From assembly GCA_035525045.1 (NCBI GenBank), contig DATLEX010000075.1, forward strand, positions 1 to 13,001: a stretch of 13,001 nt of DNA, read 5' to 3'. The notes beneath the pieces were generated by a model. That model ran no database searches. It was not told the origin of the DNA and saw nothing but the letters and a program-made list of their open reading frames with translations. Shown here piece after piece: positions 1-10,866 of the stretch; position 1 is the first letter of the stretch, and each line of letters starts with the position of its first letter. The DNA comes from DATLEX01 sp035525045. GTDB lineage: Bacteria; Acidobacteriota; Thermoanaerobaculia; Gp7-AA8. The position numbers and the translations under genes were made by a program.

Positions 1-225
1 TCCTCCTCTCCCTCCTCCGCTCGGAGGGCTCGCGCATGGCGCTGATCAGCCGCATCGCCCGCATGGACGAGACCCGGGCGGCCTTCACCGCCGCCACTTC
101 CACCACGGGCGGCGCCGCGCCGGGCTCCAGACGTCCGTCGAGGATCGGCAGCTACATCCGGTTGGAGTCGTCGCCGGGCGTGACGATGCCGGGGGCCACC
201 TCGATCTCGGCCCGGTCACGAACTG
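1..225 (-). other. Left edge: open minus-strand frame broken by a TAG, no recognised gene
   Basis: No gene can be named here. On the minus strand an ATG at 227-229 overlaps the stop of the DUF255 gene as ATGA and opens a 25-codon frame ending in TAG at 152-154. Past that TAG the same frame stays open to the window edge, with almost only G or C at third positions. That bias is shared by the antisense plus-strand frame from position 36, so it does not show which strand, if either, is coding. It may be a small translationally coupled ORF, a gene broken by an amber codon, or ordinary GC-rich non-coding sequence. Nothing in either translation resembles a family I know. Confidence 0.2.
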
Positions 226-2247
<2,022 letters not shown>

Positions 2248-2248
2248 C

Positions 2249-2360
2249 TGTCACTCATCGCAGCGACGAGCGTGCCATGCTCGTGTCACTCCCCCGCGTT
2301 TGGAGGGTGGCGCGTATTTGCGAAGGGGATTCCTCGCGCTCTGCGGCGCTCGGAATGACA
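2249..2360. repeat. REP-like intergenic repeat with imperfect terminal inverted TGTCAYTC
   Basis: This fills the gap between the DUF255 gene and the large hypothetical gene. TGTCACTC stands at 2249-2256 and again at 2284-2291. The inverse of TGTCATTC (GAATGACA) closes the element at 2353-2360, so the ends are near-inverted copies. Inside, ACGAGC (2266-2271) pairs with GCTCGT (2279-2284) around a 7-base loop. The right part (GGATTCCTCGCG...GCTCGGAATGACA) resembles dispersed repeats I have seen between genes in Acidobacteria and related GC-rich genomes; that likeness is from memory. It could act as a transcript-end hairpin or a REP-type mobile repeat. Confidence 0.45.
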
Positions 2361-2363
2361 CGG

Positions 2364-4229
2364 TCACGTCTGGGTGGCGGCCTCCTCCGCCATCAGCGGG
2401 CGCTGGATGATGTGGAGCAACTGCGGCGGGAGGGCCCGCATCTCGAAGTACTCCCCCTCCAGCTCCTCGATCTGGAAACGGTCGAGGCCGGAATTCGAGA
2501 GGAAGTCGTTCCGCAGCTTCGCGTCCTGCTCGTCGATGATGCGCGGCAGGAGCTGGTTGATGTAGAAGGCCTCCAGCCGGATCTTGGTGATCACTTCCTC
2601 GAGGAGCGGCTCGGTGATGGCTTCCTGCAGCTCGTGCAGCTCGTCGTCGAGCCCGATCTCGGCCTTGATCTCCCGCCGGAAGGTCTCCCGCCCCTCGGCG
2701 GTGTTGAGCTCGAGGTAGAAGTTGGCCATCCGGCGCCGGGCCAGCTTGTAGACGGCGAAGTAGGCCCGCTCGCTCCGATTGATGCCTGCGATGGATGCCG
2801 TCACGTCGGCGATCGACGCTTCGTTGTTCTCCAGGGAGATCATTCCCAGCGTCAGCGCGTACAGCTTCTTCTTCCCGTAGGAGAGGACGTACTCGTTCGA
2901 CATGACCGGGTCGGTGAAGAGCTGCTGGAAGAGCCCGCGCCGCAGCGACTCGAACACCTGCATGTTGCCGAGGAGGGAGCGGACCTGTTCCTGGCTCAGC
3001 TCGACGTCGTCCATGAAGGCCAGCCTGTTGATCATGGTGGTGGTGTGATCGATGCGGTCGAAGAGGGTGACCAGCTCGCCGAACGACTCGAGCCGCTCGA
3101 TGTCCGCCTCCTCCCGGCCGATCTCGTCGATCTGGCGCCCGGTCTCGAGGAGCAGCTCCTCGAAGGTCTGGTCGCGATTCGCCGCCGCCTTCTGCTTGTT
3201 CTCCATGAGCTGGACCATGTCCAGCGAGGAGAGCTTCCGGCGGATGTTCTTCCCCAGCAGGAACCCCCCCAGGATCTCCCGCGTCGACTCGATGTAATCG
3301 GGCTCGACCTGCTCCGAGGCGTCGTGCGGCTCCTGCAGGACGATCTCCTCCAGCGTGTCGAAGATGGAGAGGGGGACGTCGTTGCGGAGCGACAAGGTGC
3401 GGATGCGCATGAGCCGCGCCCGCGCCGAGGGGCTGATGACCGACCCGGCGCAGGAGGCGAGGATGCGCTTGTACTCGTCGATCAGCTCCTGGTTGGCCGG
3501 GTCGCGGTAGATGACGTCGATCTGGATCCGTTCCCGCTGGTAGGCCTCCACCCGTCCCAGTTCCTCGTCCGTGGCCATGAGCTCCTCGACGCTGGTGTGC
3601 CTCGCATAAGCCTCGCGGCACTTCTCGGCGAAGCGCTGGTTGGCGAGGTGCACCACCCGGAGCAGAAGGAGGGTCGACTCCGGCTCGTCGAGCGAGTCGA
3701 GGACCTCGTGCGCCAGCCCGATGAACTGCCCGGCGCCCACCTTCCGGGAGCGCTTCATCAGCTTTCCGGCGTTGCGCAGCGTCTTCGACTGCCGGTCGGT
3801 GATGTCGTCGTATCGCTTCCGGTCGTCGAGGAAGAAGACGTAGTTCGCGACCGCGTTCCCCTGCAGGAAGAGGCTGTCGTAGTTCTCGAACCCGCTGGTG
3901 TTGTAGGTGAACTTCAGCTCGCCGCTCTTCGCGTCGGTCGTGGCGCCGAAAAGGACCAGCCGGTTGACCACCTCGTCGTTCAGCAGGTCATTGACGGGAA
4001 GGTGCCCGCCGAACATGTACTCCCCGAAGATCCCGCCGTTCCCCTGGAAGCGCACTCCCTCCGGGTTGAGGACGACCTCCGAGCCGCCGCCGAAGTAGCG
4101 CACCACGTCGCCGCGAGGGTTCTCGATCTGCTCGTAGAAGTAGCGCCGCTCCACGTCCGGACCTACAACGACGGCGAAATACTCAATCGCTTTGCCGATG
4201 AAGCCCTGATGGACGATCGCGCGGATCAC
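2364..4229 (-). CDS. Conserved hypothetical protein, about 620 aa (possibly TIGR04442 family)
   Basis: A 621-residue protein whose function I cannot assign. It may belong to the family named TIGR04442, known from delta-proteobacteria and Acidobacteria, but this is recalled rather than tested. The first 150 or so residues are mixed, with aromatic and glycine-rich stretches (YFGGGSE, NGGIFGEYMFGG). The remainder is highly charged and mostly helical, with likely coiled-coil segments around residues 320-400 and 480-560. There is no signal peptide, no membrane span and no recognisable catalytic motif. The start is a GTG at 4227-4229. No Shine-Dalgarno sequence precedes it, but a perfect TATAAT ends 9 bases upstream, which suits a leaderless or nearly leaderless message. 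The frame stays open further upstream without an ATG, so the start is likely but not certain. It lies 91 bases downstream of xerC on the same strand. Confidence 0.75.
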   Translation of the reverse strand: MIRAIVHQGFIGKAIEYFAVVVGPDVERRYFYEQIENPRGDVVRYFGGGSEVVLNPEGVRFQGNGGIFGEYMFGGHLPVNDLLNDEVVNRLVLFGATTDAKSGELKFTYNTSGFENYDSLFLQGNAVANYVFFLDDRKRYDDITDRQSKTLRNAGKLMKRSRKVGAGQFIGLAHEVLDSLDEPESTLLLLRVVHLANQRFAEKCREAYARHTSVEELMATDEELGRVEAYQRERIQIDVIYRDPANQELIDEYKRILASCAGSVISPSARARLMRIRTLSLRNDVPLSIFDTLEEIVLQEPHDASEQVEPDYIESTREILGGFLLGKNIRRKLSSLDMVQLMENKQKAAANRDQTFEELLLETGRQIDEIGREEADIERLESFGELVTLFDRIDHTTTMINRLAFMDDVELSQEQVRSLLGNMQVFESLRRGLFQQLFTDPVMSNEYVLSYGKKKLYALTLGMISLENNEASIADVTASIAGINRSERAYFAVYKLARRRMANFYLELNTAEGRETFRREIKAEIGLDDELHELQEAITEPLLEEVITKIRLEAFYINQLLPRIIDEQDAKLRNDFLSNSGLDRFQIEELEGEYFEMRALPPQLLHIIQRPLMAEEAATQT

Positions 4230-4238
4230 GCCGGTGGA

Positions 4239-4244
4239 ATTATA
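4239..4244 (-). promoter_or_regulatory. Consensus -10 box before the 621-aa gene
   Basis: Read on the minus strand this is TATAAT, followed by 9 bases and then the GTG start at 4229. A transcript beginning 6-8 bases after the box would start within about 3 bases of the GTG. No good -35 hexamer is seen 16-18 bases further upstream; the sequence there is the C- and G-rich CCCCGAGCCC heptamer repeat. The box is a perfect match in GC-rich surroundings, which favours a real promoter, but no transcription evidence exists. Confidence 0.45.
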
Positions 4245-4291
4245 GGGCTCGGGGTTGACCGGGATGCGCGATCGTCGACCGGGTGGGCGGG

Positions 4292-4321
4292 CCTGAGCCC
4301 CGAGCCCTGCGCCCTGAGCCC
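4292..4321. repeat. TGAGCCC heptamer repeats at the 3' edge of xerC
   Basis: Four tandem 7-base units lie here: TGAGCCC, CGAGCCC, TGCGCCC and TGAGCCC (4294-4321). The array ends on the first base of the xerC stop codon. The 17-base string CCTGAGCCCCGAGCCCT (4292-4308) recurs exactly at 5233-5249 on the other side of xerC. A single related unit, CGAGCCC on the minus strand, directly precedes the TATAAT at 4239-4244. Confidence 0.7.
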
Positions 4322-5205
4322 TATTTCCGCGGATGCGCCTTCCGGTAGACCTCGATCAGTTGCCAGTCATTGAGGTGCGTGTACTTCTGGGTGGTGGAGA
4401 GCGAGGCGTGGCCGAGGAGCTCCTGGATGGCGCGCAGGTCGGCGCCGGCGTTCAGCAGGTGCGTGGCGAAGGAGTGGCGCATCGTGTGGGGAGAGATCCC
4501 GGAGCGGAGGGACGCGGCGCCGACGTAGCGCTCGAAGAGCCGCCGCACGCTGCGGGCCGTGATCCGCCCGCCGCGGTAGTTGACGAAGAGCGCCTGCTCG
4601 TCCGGCTCCGCCACCCGGGCGGCCAGCCAGGCGCGCAACGCAGCCTCGGCCTTCGATCCGAAGGGGACGATGCGCTCCTTCGCTCCCTTCCCATGGACCT
4701 TGACCAGGCGGGCGCGCAGCTCGACGTCGTCGAGGTCGATCCCCACCAGCTCGCTGATGCGCAAGCCGGAGGCGTACATCAGCTCGAGAAAGGCGCGGTC
4801 GCGAAGCGTCAGCGCATCGTCTCCCTCCGGTTGCTCCACCAGCGTGGCGACCTCGGCCGGCTGCATGACCGCGGGGAGGTGCTTCTCGCGGCGCGGCGTG
4901 GCCACGGCCCTCGCCGGGTTCGCCTCCACGACGCCCTCGCGCATCAGGTACTTGAAGAATGTGCGCAGCGCCGAGAGGTGACGCGCGATCGAGGAGCGGC
5001 GCAGCTTCCTGCGCGCCAGGTGCGCCAGATAGGCCCGGACGGCCAGGTGGTCGACGCGACGCAAGTCGAGCTGATCGCGGGCCAGGGTGAAGTACTCGTT
5101 GCAGAGAAACGAGAGAAACGACTCGATGTCGTCGCGATACGCCTCGACCGTATTGCCTGCAACGTTTCGCTCGTACGTCAGGTAATTGAGAAACTCGCCG
5201 ATCAT
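4321..5205 (-). CDS. xerC: Tyrosine recombinase XerC
   Basis: A 294-residue site-specific recombinase of the Xer type, which resolves chromosome dimers at the dif site near the replication terminus. An N-terminal SAM-like core-binding domain (about residues 1-90) precedes the catalytic domain. All six active-site positions are present: R149 (SGLRISE), K173 (HGKGAKER), H240 and R243 (SPHTMRHSFATHLL), H266 (LLGHASLS) and the nucleophile Y275 (TQKYTH). Length, the VNYRGGR segment and the AHPRK end fit XerC better than XerD or a phage integrase, though XerC and XerD are hard to tell apart. The ATG at 5205 follows a GGGAGG purine run about 9 bases upstream. It is divergent from gcvT with only 68 bases between the two starts, and it is flanked on both sides by the same heptamer repeats. 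Nothing suggests that this copy is mobile; it is likely the housekeeping recombinase. Confidence 0.9.
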   Translation of the reverse strand: MIGEFLNYLTYERNVAGNTVEAYRDDIESFLSFLCNEYFTLARDQLDLRRVDHLAVRAYLAHLARRKLRRSSIARHLSALRTFFKYLMREGVVEANPARAVATPRREKHLPAVMQPAEVATLVEQPEGDDALTLRDRAFLELMYASGLRISELVGIDLDDVELRARLVKVHGKGAKERIVPFGSKAEAALRAWLAARVAEPDEQALFVNYRGGRITARSVRRLFERYVGAASLRSGISPHTMRHSFATHLLNAGADLRAIQELLGHASLSTTQKYTHLNDWQLIEVYRKAHPRK

Positions 5206-5232
5206 GCCGCCCGCCCTCCCGGTGCTCGGGGC

Positions 5233-5249
5233 CCTGAGCCCCGAGCCCT
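5233..5249. repeat. Second copy of the 17-bp GAGCCC repeat, between xerC and gcvT
   Basis: An exact copy of the 17-base string at 4292-4308, made of two heptamer units. It sits between the divergent starts of xerC and gcvT and directly before the -10-like TATGTT used to place the gcvT promoter. Being in same-strand orientation with the other copy, the two could recombine and delete xerC. Confidence 0.7.
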
Positions 5250-5251
5250 TT

Positions 5252-5257
5252 TATGTT
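5252..5257 (+). promoter_or_regulatory. Likely -10 box for the gcv operon
   Basis: TATGTT sits in an AT-rich island (TTTTATGTTAGCTTA) inside GC-rich DNA, 16 bases before the gcvT ATG at 5274. A start of transcription near 5264 would give a leader of about 10 bases. No -35 match is visible; that position falls in the GAGCCC repeat. The leader is far too short for a glycine riboswitch, so that form of control is absent here. The ATG at 5253 inside the box could also be read as a start adding seven residues, but the downstream ATG is the better choice. Confidence 0.4.
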
Positions 5258-5273
5258 AGCTTACGCCCCCGCC

Positions 5274-6362
5274 ATGGGAGACCCCCTGAAGAAGACCCCC
5301 CTCAACGATCTGGAGAAGGAGCTGGGGGGGAAGATGGTCGACTTCGGAGGGTGGGAGCTGCCGGTCCAGTACTCCGGGATCCTCGAGGAGCACGAGGCCG
5401 TCCGGACGCGCGTGGGGCTGTTCGACGTCTCGCACATGGGCGAGATCACCGTCAAGGGTCCGCAGGCGCTCGATCTCCTGCAGAAGACCACCTGCAACGA
5501 CGTGGCGAAGCTTGAAGGCGGGCGCGCGCAGTACAACGGCCTGCTCTACCCGACGGCAGGCTTCGTCGATGACATCCTCATCTACCAAAACTCCGCCGGC
5601 GATTACTTCGTGGTGGCGAATGCCTCGAACTCCGACAAGGACTTCGAGTGGCTCTCCGACTGCGCGAAGGGAATGGACGTCGAGGTCCGGAACGTCAGTG
5701 ACGACTACGCCCAGCTCGCCCTGCAGGGCCCGGAGGCGGAGAGCATCCTCCAGCCGATGACCGATATCGCCCTCCCCGCGGTGAAGTACTACCGCTTCGC
5801 CCGCGGCCGGGTGGGGGGCATGCCGGCCCTCGTCTCCCGCACCGGGTACACGGGCGAGGATGGCTTCGAGCTTTACGTCGCCCCCTCCGACGCCCCCCGC
5901 CTGATGCGGAAGCTCGTCGACGTCGGGGTCAAGCCCTGCGGCCTCGGCGCGCGCGACACGCTGCGCCTCGAGGCCAGGATGACGCTCTACGGCAACGACA
6001 TCGACCACTCCACCACCCCCATCGAGGCCGACCTGGCCTGGATCGTCAAGCTCGACAAGGGAGACTTCCTCGGCCGCGACGTCCTGGAGCGCGAGAAGGC
6101 GGAGGGCCCGCGGCGGAAGCTGGTGGGATTCGAGATGGTCGACCGCGGGATCGCCCGGCACGGCTACCCTGTCGTGGAGGGAAAAGAAGAGATCGGCGTG
6201 GTCACCAGCGGGACGCACTCGCCGACATTGAAAAAAGCGATTGGACTCGCATATCTTCCGCTCGACAAATCGGCCCAGGGCTCCGAGTTCAAGATCCTCG
6301 TCCGGGGGAAAGAAACCGCGGCCCGGGTTGTCCCGACCCCGTTTTACAAGCGCGCGAAGTAA
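5274..6362 (+). CDS. gcvT: Glycine cleavage system T-protein (aminomethyltransferase)
   Basis: This enzyme takes the aminomethyl group from the lipoyl arm of GcvH, releases ammonia and makes 5,10-methylene-tetrahydrofolate. With the start at 5274 it has 362 residues, the normal size (about 364 in E. coli). It begins MGDPLKKTPL, typical of the family, so I prefer this ATG to the in-frame one at 5253. Family landmarks include MVDFGGWELPVQY (21-33), the SHMGE block (53-57), GFVDD with the expected catalytic Asp (96-100), and later ALQGPEAE, SRTGYTGEDGFELY and GLGARDTLRLEA. The C-terminal barrel domain contains the family's VTSGTHSPTLKKAIGLAY segment. It is the first gene of the gcv operon, 15 bases before gcvH. 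There is no strong Shine-Dalgarno sequence. Confidence 0.95.
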   Translation: MGDPLKKTPLNDLEKELGGKMVDFGGWELPVQYSGILEEHEAVRTRVGLFDVSHMGEITVKGPQALDLLQKTTCNDVAKLEGGRAQYNGLLYPTAGFVDDILIYQNSAGDYFVVANASNSDKDFEWLSDCAKGMDVEVRNVSDDYAQLALQGPEAESILQPMTDIALPAVKYYRFARGRVGGMPALVSRTGYTGEDGFELYVAPSDAPRLMRKLVDVGVKPCGLGARDTLRLEARMTLYGNDIDHSTTPIEADLAWIVKLDKGDFLGRDVLEREKAEGPRRKLVGFEMVDRGIARHGYPVVEGKEEIGVVTSGTHSPTLKKAIGLAYLPLDKSAQGSEFKILVRGKETAARVVPTPFYKRAK

Positions 6363-6377
6363 TTCGAGGAGTGATCG

Positions 6378-6776
6378 ATGGCGAATACGCCCGAGGACAA
6401 CCGCTACGCCAAGAGCCACGAGTACGTGCACGTGGAAGGCGACGTCGGAACGATCGGCATCACCGACTACGCGCAGAAGGAGCTCGGCGACGTCGTCTTC
6501 GTCGAGCTGCCGCAGGTCGGCTCGCAGCTCGATGCCACCGACGAGCTCGGGAGCATCGAGTCCGTCAAGGCCGTCTCCGAGCTGTTCGCCCCGGTGACCG
6601 GCGAGGTGATCGAGGTCAACGAGGCCCTCGCCGACAAGCCGGAGCTCGTGAACACCGACCCCTACGGCGACGGCTGGATGGTCCGCGTCCGGCTCAGCTC
6701 CCCCGACGAGGCCGACGAGCTGCTGATGACCGCCGAGGAGTACGAGGAGTACGTCGAGAAGGAAAGTGCGAAATAG
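6378..6776 (+). CDS. gcvH: Glycine cleavage system H-protein (lipoyl carrier)
   Basis: This small carrier shuttles the aminomethyl intermediate between the P-, T- and L-proteins on a lipoyl group. The 132 residues match the family length. The lipoylation site is K64 in GSIESVKAVSEL. The barrel-sandwich fold is bounded by GITDYAQKELGDVVFVELP (27-45) and PVTGEVIEVNEAL (72-84), and NTDPYGDGWMVRV follows. The helical tail is rich in acidic residues (EEYEEYVEKE). A good ribosome binding site, GAGGAG, ends 7 bases before the ATG. It lies between gcvT and gcvPA, with gaps of 15 and 24 bases. Confidence 0.97.
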   Translation: MANTPEDNRYAKSHEYVHVEGDVGTIGITDYAQKELGDVVFVELPQVGSQLDATDELGSIESVKAVSELFAPVTGEVIEVNEALADKPELVNTDPYGDGWMVRVRLSSPDEADELLMTAEEYEEYVEKESAK

Positions 6777-6800
6777 GACACGGCTCCCGCGCCACTCACC

Positions 6801-8194
6801 ATGAATCTCCCTGACCCCATCGACGACTCGAACACCCATCGCTACATCCCCAACGCTTCGCAGGACATCGCCGAGATGCTGCGCGTGGTCGGCGTGGAGT
6901 CGATCGAGCGGCTCTTCGACTCCATTCCCGACGAGGTCAAGCTCGACCGGCTGCTCGACATCCCCGGCCCCTGGTCCGAGATCGAGTCGCGCCGCTGGTT
7001 CCGCGCCCTGGCGGCGAAGAACAGGAGCGCCGCCGACCACCTCTCCTTCCTCGGCGCCGGCGCCTACGCGCACGACCAGCCCGCCTGCATCGACCAGCTC
7101 CTCCTCCGCGCCGAGTTCCTGACCTCCTACACCCCCTACCAGCCGGAGGTCTCGCAGGGGACCCTGCAGTCGATCTTCGAGTACCAGACCCACCAGTGCC
7201 TCCTCACCGGCCTCGACGTCGCCAACGCCTCGCTCTACGACGGGTCGACGGCGCTCTGCGAGGCCGTGCTGCTGGCCGAACGGGTCGGGAAGGGGCGGAA
7301 GAAGGTCGTTATCGCCCGCTCGGTTCATCCCGAGTACACCGCCACCGTCCGCACCTACGTGCAGAACCTCGGGCTGGAGGTCGTGGAGGTGGGCTGGACC
7401 GCCGACGGGCGCATCGATCCGTCGGCGCTGCGCCCGGCGATCGACGGCGCGTTCGCCGTGGCCATCCAGTCTCCGAACTTTCTCGGCGTGATCGAGGACT
7501 ACGACGCCGTCAACCGCATCGCCACCGAGGCCGGCGCGACGAAGATCGCCGTCATCACCGAGGCCACCTCGCTGGGGATCGTCAGCCCGCCCGGCGCGCA
7601 CGGGTTCGACATCGCCGTCGGCGAAGGGCAGGCCTGGGGAATCCCCACGCAGTTCGGCGGCCCGTACGTCGGGTTCATGGTGGTGAAGGACGCGCTGAAG
7701 CGTCACATGCCGGGGCGACTGGCGGGGGAGACGGTCGATGTCGACGGCCGCCGCGCCTACGTGCTGACGCTGGCCACGCGCGAACAGCACATCCGGCGCG
7801 GCAAGGCGACGTCGAACATCTGCACGAACCAGGCGCTGATCGCCCTTGCCGCGAACATGTATCTCTCGCTCCTCGGCAAGGAGGGACTGCGCGAGGTGGC
7901 CGTGCAGTGCCTGCAGAAGGCGGCCTACCTCCGCGGCAAACTGCAGCAGACCGGCTCGGTCATTCTTCCCTTCAGCGGTCCGGTCTACAACGAGCTCGTG
8001 GTGCGCACGCCGTTCCCGGCCGCGGAGATCCTGGCCGATCTCGAGCACGAGAAGATCCTCGGCGGGGTGCCGCTGGGACGCTGGTTCCCCGAACAGCCGA
8101 ACGACTTCCTCGTCGCCGTCACCGAGCTGCACACCAGGGAGCACCTCGACCTGTTCGTCTCGACACTCTCCGCCGCCATCTCCAGGGAGCGCCG

Positions 8195-8198
<4 letters not shown>
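6801..8198 (+). CDS. gcvPA: Glycine dehydrogenase (decarboxylating) subunit 1
   Basis: The N-terminal half of a split P-protein. Together with GcvPB it decarboxylates glycine and hands the aminomethyl group to GcvH. It has 465 residues, the usual size. Landmarks are NTHRYIPNASQDIAEML near the start, SFLGAGAYAHDQPA, the LTSYTPYQPEVSQGTLQSIFEYQ block, DGSTALCEAVLLA, and GGPYVGFM with the RLAGET segment. This subunit keeps the PLP-enzyme fold but lacks the cofactor lysine, which sits in GcvPB. The stop codon overlaps the gcvPB start by 4 bases (ATGA), which points to coupled translation and equal amounts of the two subunits. The Shine-Dalgarno sequence before 6801 is poor. The split two-gene form is usual in Gram-positive, thermophilic and many Acidobacterial lineages, in contrast to the single large GcvP of E. 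coli. Confidence 0.96.
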
Positions 8199-9703
<1,505 letters not shown>

Positions 9704-9737
9704 GCCTGATCTACCCGGCGTAGAAACTTCGCGCGCG

Positions 9738-10625
9738 GTGGTCCGGACGAAACACGACAGCCTGCGGACCGAAGAGACGTACGTCGGGTGGATCCGCCGT
9801 TTCATTCTTTTTCACTCGCGCAATCCGTTCCAGGGTCACCTGCGCGCGCCAGGCGCGCGTTCCGCTGCTCGCGGACGGTGACGACGCGCCGCGCGCTCGC
9901 TCTCGCCGGCGTCGAAGCGTTCTACGGTCATCCCTCCGGTGATCGCGGCCGGCGTGTCCAACTCCACCCCTGGACGAGATCGTACGGGCGCAACGCCGGC
10001 GCCGGCTGCCGGTCGTGCTCACGAGGGGCGAGGTTCGGACGCTGCTCGGGGCGATGGAAGGGACTCCGCGGCTGGTCGCGTCGGTGCTCTACGGTGGGGG
10101 ACTGCGGCTGCTCGAGGCGCTGCGTCTGCGGGTCAAGGACATCGATTTTGCCGCGAACCTGATCGTGATCCGGCAGGGGAAGGGCGGCAAGGACCGGCGG
10201 ACGATGTTGCCCGAGGGGGTCAAGGAGCCGTTGCGCGCCCAGATCGAGAGCTCGCGCCGCTTGCACCAGCGCGATCTGCGCGGCGGCCTCGGCGCCGTCT
10301 GGCTGCCCGACGCGCTGGAGAGAAAGTATCCCAACGCCTCGCGCGAGTTCGCCTGGCAGTGGGTGTTTCCGGCGACGCGGCTGTGGACGAGTCCGGAGAC
10401 CGGGGCGCGGGGGAGGCACCATCTCGACGAGTCGGTGATCCAGCGGGCGGTGCGGGAGGGGGTACGGAAGTCGGGGCTCGACAAGCCGGCGGTCTGCCAC
10501 ACGTGCAGGAGCTGCTGGGGCACGCCGACGTGCGGACGACGATGATCTACACGCACGTCCTCCAGCAGATGGGCCGGCGGGGAATGCGCAGCCCGCTGGA
10601 CCGCCTGGAGGGGAGGGAAGAGTGA
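9738..10625 (+). pseudogene. Degraded integron integrase (IntI-type tyrosine recombinase)
   Basis: The remains of an integron integrase, which in life recombines attI and attC sites. Five pieces align in order to the family but lie in different frames. They are an N-terminal HDSLRTEETYVGWIRRFILFH piece (9753-9815), VEAFYGH (9911-9931), an AAGVSNSTP piece near 9942-9968, the main block from LDEIVRAQ (9970) to CH at 10500, and VQELLGHADVRTTMIYTH onward (10503-10625). The main block contains the extra segment found only in integron integrases (LPDALERKYP ... EFAWQWVFPA ... RHHLDES). The catalytic Arg (codon 10105-10107) and the Lys of GKGGKD survive, as do the later His and Tyr. About 55 bases that should encode the HTFRHSFATHL box are missing at 10500-10503, removing a catalytic His and Arg. 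A second gap of about 65 bases falls near 9969, and about 50 extra bases lie near 9816-9907. Several tens-of-bases changes argue for real decay rather than read error. Confidence 0.88.
9843..9859. repeat. Perfect GC palindrome within the integrase relic
   Basis: CGCGCGCC (9843-9850) and GGCGCGCG (9852-9859) are exact inverse copies around a single A. The palindrome lies in the stretch of about 50 bases that has no counterpart in integron integrases, between the FILFH and VEAF pieces. It may mark an insertion, or simply arise from very GC-rich sequence. Confidence 0.5.
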
Positions 10626-10633
10626 GAAAACGG

Positions 10634-10684
10634 CGCAGCCCATCCCCCGAGCGATCGGCTGCCCACCCCGCAGCCCATCCCCCG
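10634..10684. repeat. Two 16-bp direct repeats after the integrase relic
   Basis: CGCAGCCCATCCCCCG occurs at 10634-10649 and again at 10669-10684, 35 bases apart. The surrounding 10626-10760 is C-rich on the plus strand, poor in G after the second copy, and has no credible ORF. It lies between the integrase pseudogene stop and the minus-strand terminator hairpin. No function is evident. Confidence 0.6.
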
Positions 10685-10766
10685 CCCAACCCCAAACCAC
10701 CAGCCAACTCCTTCTCTACCAACAAGATACCAACCCCAACGCCGTCCGAGCTGGTGATAGACTGCC

Positions 10767-10794
10767 AAAGGAAAAGCTAGGCTGCGGCAGCCTA
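10767..10794 (-). terminator. Likely intrinsic terminator for the TolB-like gene
   Basis: Read on the minus strand, TAGGCTG and CAGCCTA pair as a 7-bp GC-rich stem around a CCG loop (10778-10794; the symmetry is 8+1+8 bases). The stem is followed by GCTTTTCCTTT, a T-rich tail. It lies about 73 bases past the stop of the TolB-like gene. A second small hairpin, CTAAG-acag-CTTAG, overlaps it on the upstream side (10792-10805). The stem is short and the tail imperfect, so confidence is moderate. Confidence 0.5.
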
Positions 10795-10866
10795 AGACAG
10801 CTTAGCGACAAGTTAGCCGTCTTCTGCGAGTTCTTTCGGCAACGTGTTACTGCCTGACTTGTGGAC

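Noticed and set aside
2277..4373. A 698-codon plus-strand open frame opposite the 621-residue gene
   Set aside because: Translation is a repetitive Leu/Glu/Val/Gly mix typical of antisense frames and it crosses gene borders.
5206..5273. A glycine riboswitch before gcvT
   Set aside because: Only 68 bases separate xerC and gcvT and no aptamer-like stems are seen; the likely leader is about 10 bases.
5256..8144. A 962-codon minus-strand open frame opposite gcvT-gcvH-gcvPA
   Set aside because: It is the mirror of strongly GC3-biased coding sequence; its translation is low-complexity (Arg, Gly, Asp, Val, Leu rich) and the plus-strand genes are unmistakable.
7196..8194. An N-terminal extension of gcvPB inside gcvPA
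   Set aside because: Arg/Gly/Ala-rich sequence with no homology; the ATG at 8195 has a ribosome binding site and a proper family N-terminus.
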